A stretch of DNA of 49,735 nucleotides, taken from Bacillota bacterium (GTDB taxonomy: Bacteria > Bacillota > Clostridia > Christensenellales > CAG-138). Shown here piece by piece: positions 1 to 9,000 of this stretch. The notes beneath the pieces were generated by a model that made no database searches, was not told the DNA's origin, and saw only the letters and a program-made list of their open reading frames with translations. Within the stretch, counting starts at the first letter, position 1. Each line of letters opens with the position of its first letter. A program made the position numbers and the translations under genes. The stretch covers positions 1 to 49,735 of the forward strand of contig JAEESS010000010.1 in the NCBI GenBank assembly GCA_016286445.1, given 5' to 3'.

Positions 1-991
1 CGTCGATGACCTTGCCGACCTTGCCTTTTTTCAGCATTTCGACCATCGGTCCGCAGATGCCGCCGATCGCCCAGCCCATCTTGATGCCGCGCTCGTCCAT
101 ATATTTTTCGAGGAACAGGTTCGCCGCTAAGCTCGGACCGCCGACGCCGGTCTGGAACGAGAAGCCGTCCTTGAAATACGGCGTCGCCGCAATGACCTTC
201 GCGACGTTCTCCGCCATCATCAGGTCGCGCGGGTTCTGCGAGATGCGCGCCGCCGCGGAAGCGATCTTCTTCGGGTTGCCGATCGAATCGACGACGACGA
301 CCGCGTCCACGTCGATCGCTTCGATCGAGGCGGGCATGTTCGGGAAGTCCACGAGGCAGTCGGTGACGACGACCACATGATCCGCATACTTCGCGTCGGT
401 CATGGCATAGCCCATCGAGCCGCAGTTGCTCTTTCCGCCGATGCCGCGGCAGTTGCCGACGCAGTCGGAGGTCGGCGCCGCGACGAACGCGATGTCGATA
501 TGCACTTCGCCGCCCTCGATCGCGCGGGGACGACCGCCGTGGCTCCGCACAATCGCGGGGGTCTTCAGAAGACCCTTGGAAACGACCTCACCGATCTTGC
601 CGCGGATGCCGCTGGTCTGGATGCCGACGACCTTGCCCTCGGCGATGTATTCCGCGACCGGGTCGTGCGCCGCGCCGAGGCTTGTCGCCGCGATCGTGAG
701 GTTGTCGAGACCGAGCTCCTCGATCGCCGCCTTCATGACCATGTTGACCACGAAGTCGCCGTCGCGCAGATGGTGGTGGAAGGAGAACGTCATGCCGCTC
801 TTTGCGCCGCACTGACGCAAAGCGTCCGCAAGCGTTTCGACGATCTTGCTCTCCTGCGGCTTTTCATAACGGCGGGTACACGGCGAAGCCTTCTTTAAGT
901 ACTTGCCGTCCATGTAATTCTTGCCCTGATAGACTTCCTTGCCGTTTTGAAGCAGGTAGTCCGGGATATCTCTTCCGACGTAGTTTTTCAT
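1..991 (-). CDS. citF: Citrate lyase alpha subunit (citrate:acetyl-ACP transferase), 3' end missing
   Basis: Alpha subunit of citrate lyase, which exchanges the acetyl group on the CitD acyl carrier for citrate during anaerobic citrate cleavage in the cytoplasm. I translated the minus strand by hand. The frame opens with MKNYVGRDIPDYLLQNGKEV and stays open to the window edge, giving about 330 residues of a family usually near 510, so the C-terminal third lies outside. CitF-like features are the KSGMTFSFHHHLRDGD stretch, the SGIRGKIGEVVSKG segment and the FQTGVGGPSLAANLFLE segment. The start ATG (991-989) overlaps the citE stop in an ATGA, showing translational coupling in a citD-citE-citF operon. 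Any citC, citX or citG genes would lie to the left of the window. The family assignment is secure; the missing end is only a window effect. Confidence 0.95.
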   Translation of the reverse strand, partial: MKNYVGRDIPDYLLQNGKEVYQGKNYMDGKYLKKASPCTRRYEKPQESKIVETLADALRQCGAKSGMTFSFHHHLRDGDFVVNMVMKAAIEELGLDNLTIAATSLGAAHDPVAEYIAEGKVVGIQTSGIRGKIGEVVSKGLLKTPAIVRSHGGRPRAIEGGEVHIDIAFVAAPTSDCVGNCRGIGGKSNCGSMGYAMTDAKYADHVVVVTDCLVDFPNMPASIEAIDVDAVVVVDSIGNPKKIASAAARISQNPRDLMMAENVAKVIAATPYFKDGFSFQTGVGGPSLAANLFLEKYMDERGIKMGWAIGGICGPMVEMLKKGKVGKVID

Positions 992-1902
992 ACCAGATCC
1001 CCCTCCCAAAGTCCGCAGGCACGGGCGAGCTTCAAGGTGCGCTCCGCGCCGGGAATGAATGCGATGTCGATCATCTTGCCGTCAACAGTAAAGACGCCGA
1101 CGCCGGCCGCGCTCTGCTCGCGATAGGCGCGCAGGATCTTTTCCGCCTGCAGGATCTCTTTCTCGGTCGGCGCAAACAGCTCGTGCACGAGACGGATCTG
1201 CTTCGGATTGATGAGGCTCTTGCCGTCGAAGCCCATTGCCTTGTTCTGGCGCACTTCGGCTTCATAGCCCGCCATGTCGTCAAGGTTCGTATAGACCGTG
1301 TCGAAGCACTGTACGCCTGCGGCGCGCGCCGCGATCAGCATCTGACCGCGCGCAACGACCATGTCGATGCCGTCCGCGGTCGGCTTGGTCTGCATGCACT
1401 TTCTAAAGTCGCCGCCGGAGATCGCCACGCCGAACATACGGTCGCTCGCCGCGCAGATCTCGTATGCGTTCAGGATGCCCTTGGGGCTTTCGAGCGCCGC
1501 CATGAGAAGCGTTCTGCCGACTTCGACGCCGAATTCCTTCTCGGCGGCTTCGGTCGCCGCTTCGACGGTCTTGACGTCCTGCGCGCTTTCGCACTTTGCG
1601 ATGCGGATACCGTCCGCGCCGCCCGCGACGCACACGCGGATGTCCTCCTGCCAGTGCGGGGTGTCAAGCCCGTTGATGCGGACGATGACCTCGGTGTCGC
1701 CGTAGTCGATCGTCTTCAGCGCATGGTACAGTGAGAATCTTGCCGCGTCCTTCTGATTCTCCGCAACGGCGTCTTCAAGGTCGAGCATGATGCTGTCGCA
1801 GCCGTAGATATACGCGTCCTTGATGAGACCGGGTTTCTGCGCATTCATAAACATCATGGTCCGGCGCAGGCGGAACCGTTCGGGTTTCGGTCTCGGGATC
1901 AT
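988..1902 (-). CDS. citE: Citrate lyase beta subunit (citryl-ACP lyase)
   Basis: Beta subunit of citrate lyase. It splits citryl-ACP into oxaloacetate and acetyl-ACP. The 304-residue product begins MIPRPKPERFRLRRTMMFMN, and the RRTMMFMNAQKPG opening, the DLEDAV motif (acidic Mg-binding region) and the RINGLDTP segment are typical of the HpcH/HpaI-CitE aldolase family. The frame is open farther upstream, to 1965, but the ATG at 1902 overlaps the citD stop in an ATGA and gives the usual CitE N-terminus, so I chose it. The gene also overlaps citF by four bases. It is full length for the family. There is no sign of degradation. Confidence 0.95.
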   Translation of the reverse strand: MIPRPKPERFRLRRTMMFMNAQKPGLIKDAYIYGCDSIMLDLEDAVAENQKDAARFSLYHALKTIDYGDTEVIVRINGLDTPHWQEDIRVCVAGGADGIRIAKCESAQDVKTVEAATEAAEKEFGVEVGRTLLMAALESPKGILNAYEICAASDRMFGVAISGGDFRKCMQTKPTADGIDMVVARGQMLIAARAAGVQCFDTVYTNLDDMAGYEAEVRQNKAMGFDGKSLINPKQIRLVHELFAPTEKEILQAEKILRAYREQSAAGVGVFTVDGKMIDIAFIPGAERTLKLARACGLWEGDLV

Positions 1903-2201
1903 CTCACCACACCTCCCCAGGGAATGTCCTTTTCGGACGCGTCCGCGCTTCTGAACACCGCGCATTCCACACGCGCTTTGATCGTGCAGTCCAATGCGCC
2001 CTTGTCCACGACGTTGATTTTCACATTGTCGACGTCCAGCCGCTTCAGCGTTTCCAGAACGGTCTCCTTGATTTGACGACCGTACTGGTTCATCACGCTC
2101 GAAGTCAGGGTCAGCTCGATCCCGCCGTTTCCCGGCTCGACCGAAACCAGCGCGTCGCTGGATTCCACCGTGCCGGCCTGTGCCGGCTTTTGAATTACCA
2201 T
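1899..2201 (-). CDS. citD: Citrate lyase gamma subunit (acyl carrier protein)
   Basis: Small acyl carrier protein of citrate lyase (100 residues). It carries the phosphoribosyl-dephospho-CoA arm. The N-terminal segment MVIQKPAQAGTVESSDALV matches CitD, with the modified serine expected in the GTVESSD motif. Two ATGs lie near the start. The upstream one (2207) abuts the AGGAGG with no spacer, while the one at 2201 sits six bases downstream of it, so 2201 is preferred. It is the first gene of the citDEF operon, transcribed away from the divergent M16 protease gene. The 3' end overlaps citE. The enzymes that make and attach the prosthetic group are not visible here. Confidence 0.93.
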   Translation of the reverse strand: MVIQKPAQAGTVESSDALVSVEPGNGGIELTLTSSVMNQYGRQIKETVLETLKRLDVDNVKINVVDKGALDCTIKARVECAVFRSADASEKDIPWGGVVR

Positions 2202-2246
2202 GTGCATCCTCCTTCTTTTACAGGGAGTCCCCGTATTCTGTTATAT

Positions 2247-2275
2247 ATCATATCACGAGCCGCCGCATTTTGAAA
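2247..2275 (-). promoter_or_regulatory. Possible promoter of citDEF
   Basis: Read on the minus strand, TTTCAA (2275-2270), a 17-base spacer and TATGAT (2252-2247) precede citD by about 45 bases. The -10 is good and the -35 is poor, so this is a tentative sigma-A-type promoter that may need an activator. No operator was recognised. Confidence 0.4.
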
Positions 2276-2373
2276 GACCCAATTTGCATTTTTATCGAAA
2301 AAAGCAACGATTGCGCGAAATGCGGATTCGGCGCCGAAACAGCGGGATTCGCCTGTTTTTTTGCGCGTGCGTC

Positions 2374-2402
2374 TTTACAAACGCATACGGGGTTTGTATA
2401 AT
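2374..2402 (+). promoter_or_regulatory. Promoter of the M16 protease / carbonic anhydrase pair
   Basis: TTTACA (2374-2379), a 17-base spacer and TATAAT (2397-2402) form a near-consensus sigma-A-type promoter about 50 bases upstream of the ATG at 2454. It lies in the divergent intergenic region shared with citDEF. Confidence 0.8.
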
Positions 2403-2453
2403 TATAAGTAAGCTGTTTTCGACACAGTCATGGTGAAACGGAGGAAACAACAT

Positions 2454-5342
2454 ATGCAGATAAACGATGTCGTCAAAGGGTTCCGCGTGGTGCGCGTCCG
2501 ACCGATCGAAGAGCTTCACGCTTCGCTTTGGGAAATGGTCCACGAGAAGACCGGCGCCGCGCTTTGCTGGGTCGACCGGAAGGACGCGAACAAGGCGTTT
2601 TCGATCGCGTTCAAGACGCTGCCGGAGGATTCGACCGGCGTATTCCATATCATCGAGCATTCGGTGCTGTGCGGTTCGGACAAATATCCGGTCAAGGAAC
2701 CGTTCGTTGAGCTTCTGAAAAGCTCGGTACAGACGTTTTTGAATGCGTTCACCTATCCCGACAAGACGGTCTATCCGGTCTCGAGCCGCAACGACCGCGA
2801 CTTTCTGAACCTGATCGACGTATATCTCGACGCAGTTCTGCATCCGCTGATCTATCATAAGCCGGAGATCTTCCGGCAGGAGGGCTGGCGATACGAGGGC
2901 GAGGGGGACAGCCTCTGCTATCAGGGCGTCGTATTCAATGAAATGAAGGGCTCGTTCGCATCTCCGCAGACGGTCATGTACAACGCGCTGGAACGGATGC
3001 TGTTTCCGGACAACTGTTACCGACACGTGTCCGGCGGCGATCCGAAATGCATTCCGGATCTGACCTACGAACAATTCATCGCGAGCCACAAAAAGTATTA
3101 TCATCCCTCCAACGCGCGCATTTCGCTCGTCGGCAGCATTGACGTCGACGCGGTCCTTGAAAAGATCGACGGGTTCCTTGCGCCGTTCGGACGGCTGGAG
3201 GCGGACTTCACGATCCCGATGCAGACGCCGATCGCGCAGGTGACGGAGGAGGTCCCGTTTGAGATCGGACAGGACGAGCCCGAAGAGAACCGCGTGATCA
3301 TCGCCTCCGCGTCCACGGTCGGGCGCTTCGACGAGCGTGAACGCCTTTATGCGTACGAGGTACTGGCGGATTATCTCGCAGGCGACAACGACGCGCCGCT
3401 GAAGCGCGCGATCATCGACAGAAGCCTGGCGCAGGATTTCTCGATCTTTCTGGACGACAGCGTGCAGCAGCCGGTCTTCTTCTGGCAGGCGATGAACACC
3501 GACGCCGGTAAGCGCGAAGCGCTGGAGACGACGATCCGCGAAACGGTCGAAAAGATCGTCGCGGAGGGACTCGACCGGGAACGGCTCTCGGCCTGTTACA
3601 GAAGCTTCGCCTTCCGTCTGCGCGACAGGGAGAGCATGGCGTGGCTGCCGAGAAGCCTCAACGAAGGACTGTCCATGCTCGATACGTGGCTGTACGGCGG
3701 CGATCCCATGGACGGGCTTACGGTGGAAACGCCTTTGAATGCGCTCGAAGCGAAGCTCTCCGGCGATTTCTTTGAAAAGTGCATCCGCGAGCTGTTCCTC
3801 GAAAACACGCATACGGCGACGGTCGTGCTCGTCCCGTCCAAAACGCTGGGCGGCGAGAAACGGAAGGAGGAAGCGGCGCGGGTCAGGGCGGAGAGCGCGG
3901 CATGGACGGACGCGGATCTGGCGCGGGTCAAGGCGCAGACGGAATCGCTCAAGGCGTTCCAGGAGACGCCGGACAGCGCGGAAGCGCTGAAGACGATCCC
4001 GATGCTGAAGCTTTCCGATCTCAACGACAAGCCCGAACCGCTGCAGACGGAGCGGATCGAACGGAACGGCGTGACTGTCCTCCGGCATACGGTCGACACC
4101 GATCTTGCAATGTTCAAGGCGCATTTTGCGGCGGACGATCTCAGCGTCGACGAGCTGCCGGCGCTGTCGATCCTGTGCCGTGTTCTCGGGAGCATGGCGA
4201 CGAAGCGGCACAGCCGCGCAGCGCTGCCGCTTGCAGTCAAGAACACGATCGGCAAGCTGGATTTTACGCCGACGGTGCTTGCGGGCAAGGACGCCGACCA
4301 TTGCCGCGTACTGCTTTCCGCGTCGGTCGCGTGCCTCACAGAACAAACGAAAAACGCCGTCGCGCTGCTTTCCGAGCTCTTGAACGAGACGGTGTTCGAC
4401 GACGCGGATCTGCTGCGTGAGATCGTACAGCAGGTCGCGGTCGGCGCGAAGCTTTCGCTGCCGTCGGACGGACATCGCTATTCTTTGATACGGTTCAGCT
4501 CATACGTTTCGGCGTACGGCGTGGCAAACGAGCGCATCGGCGGCGTTTCCTTCATCCAATGGCTGAACGCGATCGGCGAAGGCGACGACGAAACGGTCCG
4601 CGCGCTGCTGGAAACGATGGAGAAGCTCGTCGATCGGATCGTGACGAAGACGCGGCTGACGGTCTCCTGCTCGGAGACGGTCGGGGATGATGCGATCGAC
4701 ATGCTGACCGGCGCGTTCCCCGCGAAAGGCAGCATGCCCGCCGAGGCGTCTTATGAAGCGGCGGGGACCCGGCGCGAGGGCATCGTGATCCCGGCGCAGG
4801 TCGGATTTGCGGTCAAGGGCGGACATCTCGATCGGATCGGCGTTCCGTTTACGGGCAGCATCCCCGTGCTTGCGAACGTGCTGAACTTCACGTATCTCTG
4901 GAATTCGATCCGCGTCCAGGGCGGCGCGTACGGCTGCGGCTTCATCGGACGCGAAACCGGCGAGCTCGGCTTCTATACCTACCGCGATCCGAAGCCCGCG
5001 CGTTCGCTCGGCGTCATGCGAGAGGCGGCGGCGTTCATCCGCAAGTTTGCGGAGGAGGATCCGGATCTGACCGGATTCATCCTGAGCTCGGTCTCGACCG
5101 CGGATCCGCTGCGTACCGCCGCGTTAAAGCTCTCCGCGGGCGACGTCCGGTATTTCCGCGGCGTCACGGAGGAGATGATCGTCGAGCGCTACCGTACGAT
5201 GATCCGCACGACGCCGAAGGACCTTGTCGACCTCTGCGTCATACTGGAAAAGATCGCTGCGGATCCGTCTGTGTGCGTGACGGGCGGCAAGGATCTGCTT
5301 GCAACGTGCGGCGATGAGATCACGGATCTTCTCAGCGTGTAG
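2454..5342 (+). CDS. M16C family zinc metalloprotease (presequence protease-like)
   Basis: 962-residue insulinase-superfamily peptidase of the M16C type (PreP/Cym1/HypA-like). These proteases degrade short peptides inside a closed two-lobed chamber. The inverted zinc motif HXXEH is present as HIIEH at residues 65-69 (in VFHIIEHSVLCGSDKYPVKE), and the distal glutamate ligand is in VVFNEMKGS. The length and the HSVLCGS block match the single-chain M16C family and not the half-length M16B peptidases. There is no signal peptide, so a cytoplasmic role is expected. The frame is open to 2430, but the ATG at 2454 has GGAGG ten bases upstream and is chosen. The carbonic anhydrase gene follows after 14 bases, suggesting co-transcription, although no shared function is obvious. 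Confidence 0.93.
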   Translation: MQINDVVKGFRVVRVRPIEELHASLWEMVHEKTGAALCWVDRKDANKAFSIAFKTLPEDSTGVFHIIEHSVLCGSDKYPVKEPFVELLKSSVQTFLNAFTYPDKTVYPVSSRNDRDFLNLIDVYLDAVLHPLIYHKPEIFRQEGWRYEGEGDSLCYQGVVFNEMKGSFASPQTVMYNALERMLFPDNCYRHVSGGDPKCIPDLTYEQFIASHKKYYHPSNARISLVGSIDVDAVLEKIDGFLAPFGRLEADFTIPMQTPIAQVTEEVPFEIGQDEPEENRVIIASASTVGRFDERERLYAYEVLADYLAGDNDAPLKRAIIDRSLAQDFSIFLDDSVQQPVFFWQAMNTDAGKREALETTIRETVEKIVAEGLDRERLSACYRSFAFRLRDRESMAWLPRSLNEGLSMLDTWLYGGDPMDGLTVETPLNALEAKLSGDFFEKCIRELFLENTHTATVVLVPSKTLGGEKRKEEAARVRAESAAWTDADLARVKAQTESLKAFQETPDSAEALKTIPMLKLSDLNDKPEPLQTERIERNGVTVLRHTVDTDLAMFKAHFAADDLSVDELPALSILCRVLGSMATKRHSRAALPLAVKNTIGKLDFTPTVLAGKDADHCRVLLSASVACLTEQTKNAVALLSELLNETVFDDADLLREIVQQVAVGAKLSLPSDGHRYSLIRFSSYVSAYGVANERIGGVSFIQWLNAIGEGDDETVRALLETMEKLVDRIVTKTRLTVSCSETVGDDAIDMLTGAFPAKGSMPAEASYEAAGTRREGIVIPAQVGFAVKGGHLDRIGVPFTGSIPVLANVLNFTYLWNSIRVQGGAYGCGFIGRETGELGFYTYRDPKPARSLGVMREAAAFIRKFAEEDPDLTGFILSSVSTADPLRTAALKLSAGDVRYFRGVTEEMIVERYRTMIRTTPKDLVDLCVILEKIAADPSVCVTGGKDLLATCGDEITDLLSV

Positions 5343-5356
5343 CGGAGGGAACGGCC

Positions 5357-5878
5357 TTGAACGGACAAGACAGATTGATCACCGGCAACCGTCTGTTTCT
5401 TACCGAGGACGGCGCGATCCGTGAACGTACGGCGAGGGACGGACAGACGCCCTATGCGGTCGTGGTCTGCTGCTCGGATTCACGTGTGATCCCCGAGCGG
5501 ATCTTTCACGCGGAGATCGGCGATCTGTTCGTGATCCGCGTGGCAGGGAATGTTTTGGACCGGCATCAGCTCGGCAGCATCGAATACGCCGCGGAGCATC
5601 TTCACTGCCCGCTTGTTCTGATCCTCGGGCACACCGGCTGCGGCGCGGTCGCGGCGGCGCTTTCAAACCATGCGGAGGGGCTTGTCGCCTGCATCACGGA
5701 GGATATCCGAAAAGCGATCGGCATGGAGACCGATCCGGACGCCGCGTGCCGGAAAAACGTCCTGTTCGGCGTCAAAACGGTACGGGAAGCGTTTTGCGGC
5801 ACGGATCTTGCGGTCCTCGGCGCGGTATACGACATCGCATCCGGCGCAGTCGAATGGTTATACCCCCCGGATTTGTGA
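5357..5878 (+). CDS. Beta-class carbonic anhydrase
   Basis: 173-residue beta-carbonic anhydrase that interconverts CO2 and bicarbonate, probably in the cytoplasm. The zinc ligands and catalytic dyad are visible: Cys39-Ser-Asp41-Ser-Arg43 (CSDSR) and His92-x2-Cys95 (HTGC). The VIRVAGN segment is also typical. The start is a TTG preceded by GGAGGG with a seven-base gap. No better ATG exists, because the conserved N-terminus begins close by. The protein is at the short end for the family but has all metal ligands. It lies 14 bases after the M16C protease stop. Downstream, 159 bases separate it from the surface-protein gene; no clear terminator or convincing promoter was seen there. Confidence 0.92.
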   Translation: MNGQDRLITGNRLFLTEDGAIRERTARDGQTPYAVVVCCSDSRVIPERIFHAEIGDLFVIRVAGNVLDRHQLGSIEYAAEHLHCPLVLILGHTGCGAVAAALSNHAEGLVACITEDIRKAIGMETDPDAACRKNVLFGVKTVREAFCGTDLAVLGAVYDIASGAVEWLYPPDL

Positions 5879-6037
5879 CCTTTATCTGTGACGATGACAG
5901 CGAACAAACCGAGCTCCGCTCAATCGGGTGAACGTTTCTGCAACGGTAAGGGCGAGTTTCTCATTTGGCACTATCGCTGTACAGCTGTGTTTCGGAGTCT
6001 GTAAATACGTTTTTTGATCTAAGGAAGGAGTTCTGTT

Positions 6038-9000
6038 ATGAAAAATCGCTTGGTATCTCTGTTGCTTGCATGCCTTATGCTGCTTTCTTTGCTGCCTGCA
6101 ACGGTTGCGGATGGAAAAGACGATGTCGATTCCACTGCGCAGGATGACGTGCAAAACAATAATATGACTGAAGGATCAGACGAGGTTGATGTAATCAATG
6201 ACTCTGTGAAGATAGATCAAGCGCAGATTTGCGGCGAAGATTTACACTGGTCATTCGACGAGTCTACGTTTACGCTTATGATAACCGGCAGCGGTGCGAT
6301 GACGGACTATACGGCCGGAACAGCGCCGTGGTATGGGATTCGTGAACAAATCGAACGCGTAGTTTTTTCGGATGCTCTAACGAGTATCGGGGAATATGCA
6401 TTTTACGAATGCACAGCATTGGGAACAATCGACCTTGGTACGGGACTGACAAGCATCGGGCAGTATGCGTTTTACAACACCGGCTTGACGTCGGTTGTGC
6501 TGCCGGACGGCGTGGCGACATTGGGAAGCTATGCGTTTGGCTATTGCCGCAGCTTGACGTCGTTTACATTTGGAACGGGGTTCAGCAACTTTTGGGTTCA
6601 AGGCGAAGGCGATACCTATCCGCTGGTGAGCAGCAGTACGCTGCGGGAAGTCACCTTTACGGGAATGACGCCGCCGGCGAATCCGGGAGCCTCAGGATTT
6701 AGCAGTAGAGACTCTTTGGAGATGGTATATGTACCGAGCGAAGCATATGAGGCATATGTCGCTGCGTTCAGAGACTATTTGCCGGATAACGTGGTGATTC
6801 GTCCCATCGGACTTGTCGGAGATTTTGTAATTGACGATGGCGTGTTGATCGCCTATATCGGCAAAGATGCGGATGTTACTGTTCCGAATACGGTTGTTGT
6901 AATTAAAGAGAAAGCGTTTTACAGGAATAGTACAATACAGTCGGTTCATCTTCCGATCGGCGTCATATCGATCGGAAATGAGAGCTTTTACGGCTGTTCG
7001 GCATTACATACCGTAAACCTTCCCTCCGGTCTTCAGCAGATCGGTGATTCCGCATTCAGAGACTGCACTTCCCTCAAGAACATCACATTGCCGATCGGTT
7101 TGCTCACCGTCGGCGGCCTTGCCCTTGCGGAATGCACTTCGCTGGAACAAATCTATTTGCCTGCTGCGGAGTATCAGGAAGGTGTGCTGGAGGGATGTAC
7201 GGCGCTGCAAAGCATTACAGTATCCGAAGCCACGGAGCTGAACTGTCAAGCCCTCTTTGCGCGGAACAGCACCTATCGTTGGAGCAGCAGTAACCCTGCA
7301 GCGGCAGCCATCACAAGCGATGGCATCTTAACGGCTATTGCATGCGGGGACGCTGAAATCACAGCACAATTTGCGGATGATACCGTAATTCTGTCGTTTA
7401 CAGTTCATGTGACCGAATCCAGCCAACTGAACGATCGGATAATCATCATCGGCAAAGCAGAAGGTGTTCGAGGCGATACGGTGGAGCTCAAGGCGTCACT
7501 CAACAACCTTGATATTCCTGCCGGCGGCGAGTTTACATTGTTCTATGACGCAGCACGCTTTACCGTCACAACGACGCAGGCGGGAGATGCCCTGCAAGGG
7601 GCGTATGAGATTCGTTCCGACGCCGAGACAGGTACGATTCGATTGCTGTTTGCCGGCGTGAATGCATCGGCAAACGACAGGACAATGCTGACAGTACGTT
7701 TCCGGATCAATGAGAACGCGAGATTCGGCACGGGCACTGTGTCGGCAGCGAACGTCATCTTTTATGAGGCAAACGGAGAGAAGCAATACGGAAGATCGCA
7801 CAACGGCGCGCTGACAGTTTTGTATGCCGCAACGGACGAACAGCTGGCGATTTCGTATGACCGTGTCACCTTAAGCCGGGACTACAATCAAAAGCAGGAC
7901 ATCCGCGTCACGAACTTTACGGAACGTCCGGTCCATTACTACCTGCAGGCCGAAAATCCGTATGAGGACATCTTCCTGAACTTTGTGGACAGCGGTTCCG
8001 AAGTCGAGCCGTTGGTTATTCTGCCTGGCGAAACGCAGACGATCCAACTCAGTATTTCGCTGCAGAACGCTATGCAGGAGGAATATGAGATTTCAGTGGG
8101 CGCATACCTTGCGGTCGGAGAGGAATACGTCAAAAATGTTACAAGCGCCGTGAAACTGTATTGCCATATTCCAAGATATGAAATCATCTTTGATTGGATT
8201 GAAACGAATACAAAAACGCTTGCGACTACATACCAGCTTTTCAACAATGCAGATTCTTTCACGGATCTTACGCTGCGCGTAAGCGAGAATCTGCAGGACT
8301 GTGTTTCGTTCGCAAACGGATACGAGAATTATCAGTTCTTTTCCGGCGTATCGATCAACGTCACGCTGATTCCCGACTTGGTGTATATGAAGCAAAACAA
8401 CATTGAGCGACTGGAAGGACAACTGATTGCAACAGGCGCAGACAACGAACTGACTTGGGATATAGCATTTGATTTGGAGGGCAGAACGATCGTTCTGGAG
8501 GATGCATATCGAATTGCACTGTATGAAGACGGAAACCCATATTACAGCATTGTCGAATCCAATTCTGCATCCAACGTCACGGATTTTTCAGATAAAAATT
8601 TGGATGCCATTTTTGAAGACGACGGCTCCTTCAAACTCTGTATCGATAACGAGTATACTTATGGAGAGGGCGTTGCTGATATCAGGACAGAGATTCACTA
8701 TTATCCTTATCAAACGAGAGAGATTGAAAAGATGGTTCTTGAAACCAATCCGTTCACAGGAGAAATAACGGCGCATTTGTACGGCGAAATCGACAAAGAA
8801 ACGGATATGAAAGCGATTTCAATCTTTTTGAATCAAATGGGGGATGCATATGACATTCAAAATGAGATCCAAAGAATGATTGATCTCTATGAGACGTCTA
8901 CAGGCGGAAAAGTCGAGATGAAGGTGACGGTAAAGGATACTACCGTCAAAGAAGTCATCGGGATGGGGATTGATGGTTTTAAATACGTCATCAAGCTCAA

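Noticed and set aside
2292-4475. Antisense frame of about 727 codons opposite the M16C protease
   Set aside because: Arg-rich shadow with no domain; the plus-strand frame has complete protease motifs.
5965-6007. Promoter for the large surface-protein gene (TTGGCA or TAAATA boxes)
   Set aside because: No pair of boxes with acceptable spacing and match was found; the true promoter remains unidentified.
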